From NCBI GenBank assembly GCA_034509735.1, contig JACGWO010000002.1, positions 46,331,702 through 46,395,701 on the forward strand: a stretch of DNA of 64,000 bases, read 5' to 3'. The notes beneath the pieces were generated by a model. It saw only the letters and a program-made list of their open reading frames with translations. It was not told the DNA's origin and ran no database searches. Below, one piece after another: positions 31,164-42,984 of the stretch (its first letter is position 1; each line of letters opens with the position of its first letter). Source of the stretch: Sesamum alatum. Taxonomy: Eukaryota; Streptophyta; Magnoliopsida; Lamiales; Pedaliaceae. Both the position numbers and the translations under genes were made by a program.

Positions 31164-32962
31164 TCAAGTCCAGCTATACCCCGTTTCCTTTCTCAGTGCC
31201 TTCCCTTCCATTAGCTTCTGACTTGGGAAGCTTCACTCCACATATTTGAATCAGCATAGATATTAGACAGCATCACATGAACAGACGCATCATTTTGGAT
31301 CAATACTCAAAATTTTTTCAGCAGCATATGCAGCCAACTCCAAGTCTTTGTTAGTCACACAGCCAGATAAAAGACACCGCCAAACTACTTTATTGGGCTC
31401 ACCAGGAAAACGCCTTATGAAATCATAAGCTCCTTTTGTTTTGACCTTTGCGGGCATATAGACTGACTATACAGGCCAAATGATCTGTTCGTGGACTAAC
31501 CCCAAAGTCTTTGGTCATTGAACCAAAATGATGCAATCCCTCCTCAAGAGCGCCTACATGCCCACAGGAAGATAATACTCCGATGAATGTGATGTCATTT
31601 GGTTTTAACTCCATTCCTCAGCATAAGGTCATAAATCTCCAAGGCTTCCCTTCCAAAACCATGTTGGGCATAACCTGTAATCATGGGCATTCCATGAAAC
31701 CAGATTCTTACCCAGAAAGGATGTTGAAAACTTTTCGAGCATCATTTAGTCGTCCACACTTGGCATACATATCAATAAGAGCACTTCCAACCACAACATT
31801 AGAATCTAACCCAGGTTTTCACGATGCAGCAGTGAGTTTGCTTGACCCACTCAATTGCTGGTAAATCACCACAAATTTTGTAGGACTCGTCAAGGCAGTC
31901 AATTTTTGCATATAAAATCCAACACCGCATTGGAAACAAAAGTAAATGATTCAAAATCCCATTTTTTATAATTGAACAATGGAGCTGAACCCCACTTTGG
32001 ACTTCCTTTTCCTTGCCGAAGGCTCCAAGCACAGCTGCAAAGTCTGCTCACTCGGTTTTCAAACCAGCAGACAGCATCCCTTGGAAAAGATCAATCGCTT
32101 CTCTGCATTTCCCTAGCTGCACAAAAGCCTCCAATTAATGCAGTCACAGCTGCCACATTCGGGTTATCTGCCTCTTCAGAGCCCTACTTGCCAATTCCAA
32201 TTCGCCACATTTTGCATAAAAATTAACCAAGCTGGTCAAGACAAACTGCATCCATCTTAATACCACACTTGAGAGCCAGGCATTGCACTTGTCTTCCGAC
32301 TTCCAACATCTCCAGTGCAGCACAAGCACCTAATACGCTCCCATAAGAAAACTCATTAACCTTGACTCCCATTCTCAACGACCTCAAGAAAATTCTCAAC
32401 CCCTCCTCATTCTCCCCACACTGCATATAACTAGTAATAAGCGAAACACAACTAACAGCATTGATTTCGGGTATCTTATCAAACACCAACCTAGCCGACT
32501 TCAGTAACCCACATTTCCCATAAAAAGTTAACCAAAGAATTATTCACAAAGCTATTCACCGTTTCTTCCCGCCTATATGTTTCTTCCGTGTATCTCTTTT
32601 CCATTTCTCAAAGCTCCCACTTGAGCACAAGCTGAGATAGCAGAAACATAAGTATAATCATTCGGAGTGATCCCATCATCCAGAACCATCAATCTGAAGC
32701 AATTCAAGGCTTTCTCCGAGAGCCCCACTTGAGAATAAGCGGATATAAGTGTCGTCCAAGTGACGAGGTTCCTGACAAGCATTTTATTGAACAGCTTCTG
32801 AGCATAATCAATGTGTCCGAGTTTCGCGTACATCGTGAGCAAATGATTGTGAATCTGCACATCTGGGTCGGACCCAGATATGATAAGCCGAGCATGAATT
32901 GCTTTCCCATTGAAGATTGGTTTTTTTTCGGCCGATGATCGGATGAGGCGAGACAAGGGCAT
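31164..32962 (-). pseudogene. PPR gene duplicate with frameshifts and a 159-bp deletion
   Basis: Copy of the PPR gene at 13,685-15,631, with the same start context (ATG at 32962, MPLSRLIRSSAEKK) and the same stop. At least ten single-base insertions break the frame, most in homopolymers, for example GGTTTTAACT for GGTTTAACT near 31,603 and ATGGGCATT for ATGGCATT near 31,684. The equivalent of 14,393-14,551 (53 codons, in phase) is missing near 31,878-31,880. The longest intact pieces cover residues 1 to about 130 and about 155-245. Either it is a true pseudogene or part of the damage is sequencing error; see findings. Confidence 0.88.
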
Positions 32963-33076
32963 GCGGTAAAGTATTTTTTGTACATCAGTGGTTACTCCAA
33001 CTAAGTACGAGATGGGAACTGACGAACTGTAACTGCAATTTATAAGATTGATTTTGAAATTTAGGCGAAGTTTCAA

Positions 33077-35236
33077 AGTTTTCTATACCTAAACTAGAAG
33101 TAGTAACCTAAAATTTAGGGTACATTGCAACTTTTTTTTTTTTTTTTTCAGTTTTATCATAAATACAAGTATTTTATCGTAGTTTGAAAAATTACAAGTA
33201 CCTCTAAAATTAATGATTGTTTAACAAATACTCTCGTGACAACAGATTGTAGGGGATAGACGAGTGTTAGGAATAATTGTAAGTTTTCAAACAACAAGGA
33301 AATATTTGTAATTATGACAAAGCTCGATAGAACACATTCACAATGTTTGTTTTTATTTATATGGGCTGAAACATACACAATGTTTGAGCTTCTGTTGAGA
33401 CACCTTAGTTGGTTGTTTTCCATGTTTTAGCCCGTTCCCAAGCCAATATTAATTCACCTACAAACAAATTAATATTAATATGTATATATGTACATATATA
33501 AATACATATAAAAAGACATGATTTGATAATGAACAATAAATTTTGTCTTTCAAAATACAAAATCAAAGACACAACAACTTTTTTACACTAATTATCTTCA
33601 AAAATAAATCCAAACATATACATTGTTTCTAACATACTCTTATTTATTTTTATTTTTCTCTCTCTATTTACACAAATCAAAATAAATCACTCCAAAAAAA
33701 AAAATGATTGTATTTACTCTTAAAACTTATAAAGTGTGAGAGATTTAAAAAAAATACTATGCATTAAATAAATGTACAAAAATATCAATAGTCTTTTTTA
33801 CTCAAATATATGTCGTAAACCTGTGTATTTGTTAATTATTTTCAATGAAAATAGATTAATATAAAAAATATATATATATGTGCGTGTGTTAAAATTACTA
33901 ATTATTATTTTAAAATATTTTAGATAATTGAGCACATACAAATTAATTGAGTGTGACACACATACTAATTTATACTATTTATTAAGATTCAACTCCCTGA
34001 AGTAATTATTTTTGGTTATTAATTGACTAAACTACCCTTCAATATGTTTATTCTTTTAACAAGATAATTATCTCTTTAATCAATTTGTTCCATCAATTAT
34101 AATTTTATACTCATGCATATTTAAAATTATTATATTTTATCAATATAGATTAATTAATTATTTATTTTTTTCTCTTTTATTTAATTAAATCAATTTAATC
34201 TTTATTATACTTACGTGTGAAATGTGCTTTGTTTGCTAGTGTTGTATATAAGAAATACGAGTAACTGTCTCAAGGTGTTTACTGAAGCTTTAAGGTATTC
34301 TGCCTACACCCAATGCTTCTGTAAATCCAATTTCACCTGTGTAATGCGTGCAAACCAAGACCACGTTAGGACCAAGTCGGACAGGGCTCCGGCATAAGCA
34401 TTCTGACGCTATGTCAGTTTGTATGCAAGGTCTTTGCATTAGAAAGAACAATAGTTGGGGTGACAAAAGGTATCTCTGATGGTGGAGTGCCTATATTTAT
34501 AGATGGTGGTGAATTGTACGATTTCATGTGCACTATAGATCAATTAATGCATGATCAGCGGTATGCAATGGGCCGCCAATATTGCTAAGTAACAGTGACA
34601 AGTGTGGTCTTGGCGCACAAAAACTACCGCTATTGGCCAACAGTGGTTGGTCAGCGACAGTGAAGGACGGTTATCCTTCTTGCAAACTATGAAAGTCTTT
34701 GAGATATGTCATAACTTAGGTAATTCAATCACAATGTTCTTGTTGTGACCAGACGTTTGAGACGCCCTCATTGGAGGTCTATCTGGAGTCCTTTCACCAA
34801 AGAGGTCTCCTAGCCAAGAGCTTCTGATGTGCTTGAAGGTCTCTAATGTGTGTCATAAGTATCCCTGGGTCAAAACTCCCCCACTTATCAAGGTTTAGAG
34901 GTCAAGGCTTGATAAGTGGAGTTAATCTGACCTTCAAGCTCTTCAATTCATAATTGTTTCTGGATGTCTCCTCGACCTTGTTACATAGCCGAATTTTCGA
35001 CCTTCGGGGTTAATCTGATGTCATCAGAGTTTTAGTATAGTATTAATTCGAGTACTCGTGCCTGTAATCCCAAATTAAATGTTATAATGTTGACTCTGAC
35101 TTTGAGAGATTTCGAGGTGGAAAATTTGCTACTTGAATCTCATTGAAAATTTAACTTAAAAATTTATAACGTTGATTCAAGGGCTCGCGCCTAGAATTCG
35201 AAATCAAACATTGTAATTTGTAGCGCACCTTTAGTG
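33077..35236. other. Intergenic part of the duplicated block
   Basis: Corresponds to 15,746-17,897. It keeps the poly-T tract (about 33,132-33,149), the AT-rich middle and the coding-like block at about 34,450-34,745. The last has extra bases relative to the parent (ATTGCTAAGTAACAG near 34,583). No new gene is seen. Confidence 0.7.
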
Positions 35237-35736
35237 NNNNNNNNNNNNNNNNNNNNNNNNNNNNNNNNNNNNNNNNNNNNNNNNNNNNNNNNNNNNNNNN
35301 NNNNNNNNNNNNNNNNNNNNNNNNNNNNNNNNNNNNNNNNNNNNNNNNNNNNNNNNNNNNNNNNNNNNNNNNNNNNNNNNNNNNNNNNNNNNNNNNNNNN
35401 NNNNNNNNNNNNNNNNNNNNNNNNNNNNNNNNNNNNNNNNNNNNNNNNNNNNNNNNNNNNNNNNNNNNNNNNNNNNNNNNNNNNNNNNNNNNNNNNNNNN
35501 NNNNNNNNNNNNNNNNNNNNNNNNNNNNNNNNNNNNNNNNNNNNNNNNNNNNNNNNNNNNNNNNNNNNNNNNNNNNNNNNNNNNNNNNNNNNNNNNNNNN
35601 NNNNNNNNNNNNNNNNNNNNNNNNNNNNNNNNNNNNNNNNNNNNNNNNNNNNNNNNNNNNNNNNNNNNNNNNNNNNNNNNNNNNNNNNNNNNNNNNNNNN
35701 NNNNNNNNNNNNNNNNNNNNNNNNNNNNNNNNNNNN
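35237..35736. other. Assembly gap of exactly 500 N
   Basis: Five hundred N, a round number that usually marks a gap of unknown length. The left side ends in the copy of the PPR-F-box intergenic region and the right side starts inside inverted LINE2. Any reading frame through it is meaningless. Confidence 0.99.
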
Positions 35737-38570
35737 AAAGTACCGCTACGAAAAAAATCTAGTCCACCTTATCGTAAGTTTTGGCCATCTTCAGTTTGAG
35801 GGCCACATTCCAGTCCGTCAGATTAGCCCCCACCGAATGCATAATCTCTGTGCAAGAAGAATATTGTCACCTATTTGTCGAGACGGGACGAAACCACTCT
35901 GATTTGGGGATATCAGAGTCGGTTGCAGGTGGCGTAATCGATCATTAAGTAGTTTAGTCAGTATTTTGTTCATGGTATTACTCAAATTGATCAGCCGGTA
36001 CTCGATCCATTGCTTCGGATGTTTCACCTTCGGAATAAGAAACAATCGATGTCGTCGTGTAACTTAACGTCAGCGGCATGCCTGCAAGGAAATCGTTCGC
36101 CGCCTCCACTACATCGTTCTTAATGACTTCCCAAACTTTGTGATATAAAAGGGCGTTAAATTCGTCCGGCCCCGCGGTGCTCTCGGCAGCCATCCCAAAT
36201 ACCACTTGTGTCGTCTCCTCAACACTTGTGTCACAAGACAGTACGTCCCCTTCTCGGCCAAGAGTAATGGTGAGATAGTGTGCAGCAACGAAAGGGACTC
36301 TCGGGCGCTTTCCACTTGAAAGGAGTCGGCGAAAATGGTCCATGTCTGATTCCGCTAGAAGGCCTTTCGCTGACAGCAGCTAGCCATCGTGCGAGATTGG
36401 CGTAATGTGAATTCATGCACGCTTTTTTCGAACCATGGAATGGAAAAACCTGGTATTCCGTTCACCCTCTATCACCCACTTACATGCGGCCTTTTGATGC
36501 TAAAAATCCTCTTCAACATATAGGGCATGAGTCAGCTGTGTCGTACATCGATTCAACTCGATAAGGTTAGTCTCCATCGGCACTTGACCGTAGCGTTGCT
36601 AAACCTGCACTACCGCTGCTTCGGCCAATTTGAGATTGGCAAATATGTCCCTAAAGACTGATTTATTCCAGTCCTTGAGTCTATGCTTGAGCCATTTAAG
36701 CTTTTCCGAGAGTCTAGCCATCCCCACCCATATCATAGGGAGCGGCTAATTTTCATGCACTACGTTCATGAAATCCGGGTGACAAACCCACATGTTTTGA
36801 AACCGAAAGGCATACAACCCTGAGGTGAGCTGGACCTTCACTTGGATGAGAAGTAGGAAATGGTCCGAGGAGGATCGCGCAAGGTAAGTCACCGTTGTTT
36901 GGGGGATGCTGTCAACCCATTCTTAGAGAAAAGGACTCGGTCTAGTCGCTGCCATAAGCGATTATCCCACATCTATTAACCCGTTGTCAAAGATAGCCTC
37001 AGTAATTCCTCAATAAAATGATGTGTCGGGTACACACCATTGGAACGTTCGGAAACGGCGATGACTGAGTTAAAGTCCCCACCGTTGAACCATGGCAACG
37101 TTTGGTCACCCATGCTCTGCATAAATGCCCAAATTGCCTCTCTTTCCATCCTGTTACATTTTCCATAAACTATGGTAACCAGAATCGGCCCTCTGACAAA
37201 AGATTACGTCCAATTTTAGATGTAGAAAATTTCTCTTCATCTCACAGGACCTCATAAACAACGGAGTTGTCCATCAAGCACCAAATATGGTTGTTGCAAT
37301 TCTTGACCATAGTACTAAACCCCAAACGCCTACAAGCTAGTACATCTCGCACTACACGCGAGGATCAATTATTCCACAAGGTCCAACTTATGTAGTTTAC
37401 ACATGAGGCGAAAAGTCTTTGTTTATTCCCGACCCTTATATGATCCAAATGAGGGCATTCATTGATCACTATTCGAGGAAAAGGAGCGTGCACGGGGCTG
37501 GCTTTGAATCATAATTCTGTCCAGACGTCCCGTGGACAACCTACGACGATGTTGGCCTCTCGCTTTTTGCTTCTACAAGATCATCGTCATCACCCCAGTA
37601 AATCCATGACGACCCCAGTACCAGGTAAGTTCCATGACAATCCCTCTTGTTCAATATCGTCCCTTGGGTCAGCCTAGTGGGCTACAACTGTGCCAGAGCC
37701 AACATTTCACCTAGATTTCTCTGTAGGTTCAAAAACACTAATTGTACGTATGGGATTGTGATCCTCTTCGAAAACGGACAGGGTATGTGCAGCCTCCCGA
37801 GGCACAGGGTCATCTTCAGGAGGTCATGTTCCAAAGCAAACTCGTGCAACACTAGGCCGGAGCCCATCAGCTGTAGCCTCATCTAATTTCAGCGGTGCGC
37901 TAATCAGACTAGCAATGCCAAACAGAGCTTTTTTATGAAACAGGTGCATGGGTAATTCGGGAAGACAAATCCACACCGGAGCGATGGAAGATTTGATCTT
38001 GGGGTGAAAACTCTGGGGACCACTTGAAAATGCGTGTTGAAAACCTTCAATATATAGTATTTGCTTTAGTCAGATGCGGGAAAGATCCTCTTCGTTATGA
38101 AGCTTGATGATAATGTGCTTGACGTTCATCACTCTAATGGAGAAAGCTCCTCGCAACCCTAGCCTGTGAAATAAGTCCGGATCGCTTGCATGCTCGGATA
38201 GCCATGGAAAAACTTGTCGATGAGGGCATACTTGAGTGGCGCCACTAGTCGTTCCATTCTTCCATAGAGAAATTTATCGCTCGGCTCCCACAATGCAAAC
38301 CTAGTTTGCCATAATATTCCTCAGTGGCAGAGAAGATCTGTTTTACCACGCGGGGGGATAGGGGCTCGGAGTTACTGTCTGGGGTAGTGGTGAGGACCGC
38401 CAAGAACGTCCATCGACGATCGGGGGGATCAAGCGACCTGGGGCAGCATGGGGCCTAGGGTTTGGGTTCGAGAGAGTTTGTTGGTGCATGGTCTCTTTTT
38501 TAGCTCTGTAGTGCTAGCAATTAGGCACTTTAATTGTGTAACTTGTTAAGGTTGTAAAATCAAGTAAGGA
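35737..38570 (-). mobile_element. Inverted copy of LINE2, 5' two thirds
   Basis: Reverse complement of about 26,317-29,149, starting in the reverse transcriptase just after YDKVD and ending at the LINE2 5' flank. It includes the RT fragment (about 35,760-36,343, minus), the endonuclease and the DUF4283 remnants. It carries the same inactivating stops as the plus-strand copy plus a few private indels, so both derive from one dead element. Confidence 0.88.
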
Positions 38571-41500
38571 GTACTTTGGCATTTGTTTTTTCTTTTGTTG
38601 AACGCCGTATGTGCCTAGGTGGGGGGGGGGGGGGGGATTTGGCAGACCCCTACCCATTTATTAAATAAAAATCAACGGACCCATGTACATGTATAAAGGC
38701 ATAAACGATGAGTACTTACTCCCTGTACAAATATAAAATCAATTAAAATGAAAACTAGGTAAATGAAGATCCACCCACAGTAGGCCGGCCAAGGTGCCCC
38801 AACGTGCCATACTACCCATTTCCTTGCACTGCACAAGCTATGTTCGCTAGGTAATCTGTTGGTTTGTTACCCTCCCTCAGGATGTGCGTGAACCGCATCT
38901 CCAGTTGTTGTTGCAAGCCGACGGAGACGCACCAGATGATGTTGCGAATACCATGCCCCAACTCCATTCTGAATAACGCTAATATGTGCCAATGCATCCG
39001 TCTCCACCCAAAGGCAATGGTAACCATTTTGCAGCGCAAGTTCAAGCCCCCGCACAAGAGCAGTGAGTTCCGCAAAGATGTTAGTATGAACACCCAAAAA
39101 TGCATAGAAAGCGAGGCAGAGAGTGCTTTCGGAATCTCAGATTAAACCTCGCGCGCCCGCCAAACCAGGATTCCCCTTCGCCACACTAGCGCAGTTGAGT
39201 TTGTGCCATCCGAAAAAAGGCTGAAGCCATTGAACAATCTTTGGCTTATGCAGTGATGACATGGTGACCGAGAGCCCCAGACGTGCCGCCACCGCAAGGT
39301 CACATTTCCATTTACTGTAGCTGAATTGTTTCGCTCGGTACAGTAGCCGTGGTGATCTGTTACCTGGCGAATTATTTCTACCGAAGCAACCCCCATTGTA
39401 TTTCATCTGATTCCGGAAGGACCAAATGAACCACAACATGGGGCATGGGACGACCACTAGGGCATGCCCCCGCATCACAAAAGGAGATGAGATGTTCCAA
39501 GGATTCAACATGATCTTCACACATTCAGTGTCTGGCAATAAAATCCGAAACAAATCCGCAAAATGCCCCAAAACAGCTCTTGTGGCCGCTCCACAAAGAA
39601 ACAAATGAGAGGTGGTCTCCACAGTGCTACAACAGGTACAACATGGAACTATGGGCAACGCCTTAGCCCCCATCCGCTCATCCATTGGGATATGATCATG
39701 CAGGAGACGCCATACAAAGATAGAGATTGTAGAGTGAACAATGGGATGCCAGTGCCGCCAGCAGCGGCTGCAACCAGACCTGACTCGGATCAAGTTCCAA
39801 GCAAATTTCGTGGTGAACACCCCCTGTGAATTTCCTGTCCACCAAGCCCGATCAGCCTCCGTCTCAATATAAGTAATGGAGAGTATTTTCTGTACAACAA
39901 TCGGCGAAACAATAAGTTGCAGCTCGGAGGTGTCCCACTCTTCGTCTTTCCAGTAATAGCTCACATGCTCATGGCAAGAGCAAGTCGGATCCACCGACAC
40001 AGCAAGAGGCCCATCCCCTAACCAATTATCATGCCAAAAGCACAAGCCACCCGAGACCAAAGTCCAGCTAATGTTGTCTTCCATACGCTTTTGCACCTGA
40101 TGTATTCGCCTCCATAGAGGCGTTCCAATAGTGAAAATGTTCGTGGAGGCCGGACATGATCTCTTACAATACTTCTACTGAAGAAAAGTGCCCCACAGTA
40201 AATTACATGTTCAAAAGCCCCACCACAACTTTTGAGAAAAGGCCTCAACCATATCTCCGAGTCATCGCACCCCAAACCACCCTCATCAAACGGCTTACTC
40301 AATCTGTCCCAAAAGCACCAATGCAGCCTCTTTTTTTATCCATACGAGTCCCAAAAGAACTTATTTATCAACCTTTCAATCCGCAAGATGAAACCCTTCG
40401 GCGGCTTAAGGATGTGAAGTAAATTTATGGGCATAAACAGTAAAACGGAGCGGATGAGAGCCAAAATGCCATCATAAGAAAGTACCTTTTTTTCCCATCC
40501 TGCCACTTTACCCGACATCGCGGCGACGAGCGGCTAAAAAAGCTCAAACTTCTTGTGGCCCACATAAATTGGTGCCCCTAAATATGTATAAGGGAATGGC
40601 TTGTGGACGTACCCTGTTAGCAATTTGATTCTTTTAATCACCAAAGCGGAGGCATCGGAGCGACAATAAACGAGCTCTTGGAAACATTGATGCACTCTCC
40701 TGAAGCGGCCGAAAATGCTTCTAAGAAATCTGTGATGTGTTGCAGGCTGCGGTCCTTTGAGTTAGTGAAATAGTGCAATTATCTCTATAGGCCAAATACA
40801 AGATGCCTTAGTTCCCTGTGAAGTGAAGTGAGACATCGCATTGGAACAACTTTTTCAAACCCCAGGATAAATATTCTGAAGCAAGCACGAAGAGCGTCGG
40901 AGACAAAGGATCTCCCTATCACAAACCCCGAGTGGACTGGAAAAAACCACTCACCGCGCCATTGATAATTACCGAGAAGCCAGCAGTTTTGAGTACACTG
41001 TCAAATGAGATGGAGCGAATGCTCAGGAGACCCCAAACGTGCAAGGACCAGCTAATTGGGCGGAACCCACTCCACGCCATCGGGGCCTTGACTTTGGGGA
41101 TGAGAATGATAAAAGTGGCAGTGAAGCTCTTAGGCAGCGGGGTGCCAGCAAAGAAATTCGTAAACAATGTCGAAGACATCGACAGAGATGATATCTCAAC
41201 ACTTGTGGTAGAACATTGCATTAAATCCATCCGATAGCTCAAAAACCACCCGCCTTACCTTCTCAAGTGTTGGTGGCGCGCATAAGGCCTGACCCTGGGT
41301 TGCGGTGAGGATCTACGAGATATCGGCCAAGTCCGCTAGTGGCAGGCGCTGCTGGTTTGCAGAGAGTAGCCGCTGGAAATATGTCATGGCCAAGCGTTGA
41401 ATGGCGTCCGACTGTAAGAGTAGATTCCCATCGTCTTTGATCTCAAAAATCACCGTTGGAGCTCATTTCTTCTTAACCAGGGAATGGAAATACCGCGTAT

Positions 41501-42113
41501 TACGTTCCCCTCTTAGATCCATTTGCAAGCCGATTTTTGTTTCCATAAATCCTCTTTGACCGAGAGAGTCCGCTGCAGAAGAGCTGTTGCCCGATTCATT
41601 GTCAACAGATTTGCATCCGTAGGGTGCTGATCATATTCTCTTTCAGCCGCTGCCACTGCAGTTTCCGCCTGCTTGAGGGACACAAAAATATTGCCAAACA
41701 CCTACTTATTCCAGCACCAAAGTCGTTTCTTTAAGAGAAGCAACTTTTCCTTGAGACGCAACATGCCCGTGTGATGAACAGGCAGGCCCCAACACTCTGC
41801 GATGACTTGCAGAAATCCAGGAAGTCGGCACCACATATTCTGAAAGCGGAAGGACGTTGGCGCCGTAGTCACAGTAGCACTCACTTGGACCAGAAGAGGG
41901 CAGTAGTCAGAGGAGGATCGGGGTGGATGTCGCACACTCATCTAAGGACATAGATCCAACAACTCGCTGGAGAAAAGAACATGATCCAGTCTCTGCCAGA
42001 GCCGATGATCTGTCCACGTATATTGGCTTCCCTAGAATCCCAAATCTACTAAACCGCAATCAAAGATTTCCTCGGAGAATTCCTCTATAGAGTGATGCAT
42101 TGGGTAGGTACCA
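38571..42113 (-). mobile_element. Inverted LINE1 copy in module X1, 5' truncated
   Basis: Starts with the 3' target duplication (GTACTTTGGCATTTGTT, 38,571-38,587), then a G-run of 16 (38,621-38,636; only 8 in the parent), and continues as the reverse complement of 26,299 to about 22,790. It ends inside the endonuclease at GGTACCATTG, where F-box sequence takes over. The reverse-transcriptase deletion and SDY/YRDN changes are the same as in the parent. Confidence 0.88.
38812..40084 (-). pseudogene. LINE1 zinc-binding/RNase H region, frame-broken copy
   Basis: Corresponds to 24,814-26,085. The frame is open from ATG 40084 to a stop near 39,137 (GLAGARGLI), then continues in the next phase to 38,812. 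It shares the LNCASVAKGNPG variant. An extra base near 38,915 shifts part of the RNase H C-terminus. Confidence 0.7.
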
Positions 42114-42984
42114 TTGCCAGATTTTGGATGCATGCCTGAGTACAATCTCTTCTTCAATGGTGCTCAACATTGGATGGTAACTGACCATCATGTTGGTAAG
42201 ATCCTTTGTTTTGATGTGGGCAGAGAGGTTCTCAAATGGATTTTGTATCCCCCGTCGCTGTGGGATTATCGTCATGATGGCAAGCTGGGAATGGCTCTTG
42301 TCAGCTTAAAACAATCCCTTGCCATACTTCGATATTCTTATGAATCAGATTCAGAAGATTGTATTGACATTTGGTTGTTGAAGGAATATGGTGTTAGTGA
42401 ATCATGGACCAAACAATTTGTAATTGGTCCGTACCCCACAGGTCATGATATACTTGCCAGATGTTCTTCGCAAGATCAATGGATTCTATTCGAATCTAAC
42501 GGCCAGTTAGTAGCTTATGCAATCCATGCAAATCAAATCAAGACATTCCAATTTCATGGGCATGCCAAATCGTTCCGAGCTGTAATTTTCAGGGAGAGTT
42601 GTGTTAGTTTAAATCAGGTACCTACCTACCTACCTATAAAAATTAATGATAATTCATCATGTATGCATGCATGTATATATATTAAATCAGGATTTATAAT
42701 GAGTGATTAATTAATATTAATTAATTTTGTAGTTTCTCGATATTGATCGAATTCTATTAATTAATTAATTAATCTCATGCATGCATGTATATTATATTAT
42801 ATTATATCATATATTGAAGGTCGTCTATTTGCTTCACCTTAATTTAATATTCTCGATTGGTTTAATTGATTTGTCTATATAAGTTAATTTATCGACCAAA
42901 GATAAACTATGAGTTATAATTCCTTCACAAATTATTACTTCCTAAGCTTATCTTGTTCTCATGTTGCAGGTTCTACTTATATGA
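42114..42984 (+). pseudogene. F-box gene 3' fragment in module X1
   Basis: Exon 1 part 42,114-42,617 and exon 2 42,970-42,984, matching the intact F-box gene from about residue 222 (LPDFGCMPEYNLFF) to the end. The F-box domain and the first half of the FBA region are absent; LINE1 endonuclease sequence precedes it directly. No stop lies inside, and the first ATG in frame is at 42,132. Compared with the intact gene it has EYNLFF, VTDHHVGK, ILYPPSLWDY and HAKSFRAVIF. The first, second and Tyr changes are shared only with the X2 copy. Confidence 0.85.

Larger units (their letters stand above)
30360..35236. repeat. Direct segmental duplicate of 12,897-17,897
   Basis: From the join with LINE2 to the gap, the sequence follows 12,897-17,897 in the same orientation with few substitutions but many one-base insertions, mainly in homopolymers. 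It carries the PPR pseudogene, the poly-T tract, the possible Helitron end, the unidentified block (34,450-34,745) and the hairpin. It is cut by the gap at the equivalent of 17,897. Confidence 0.9.

Noticed and set aside
35234..35902. Open frame of 222 codons across the gap
   Set aside because: Most of it is N; the rest is the antisense of the LINE2 reverse transcriptase.
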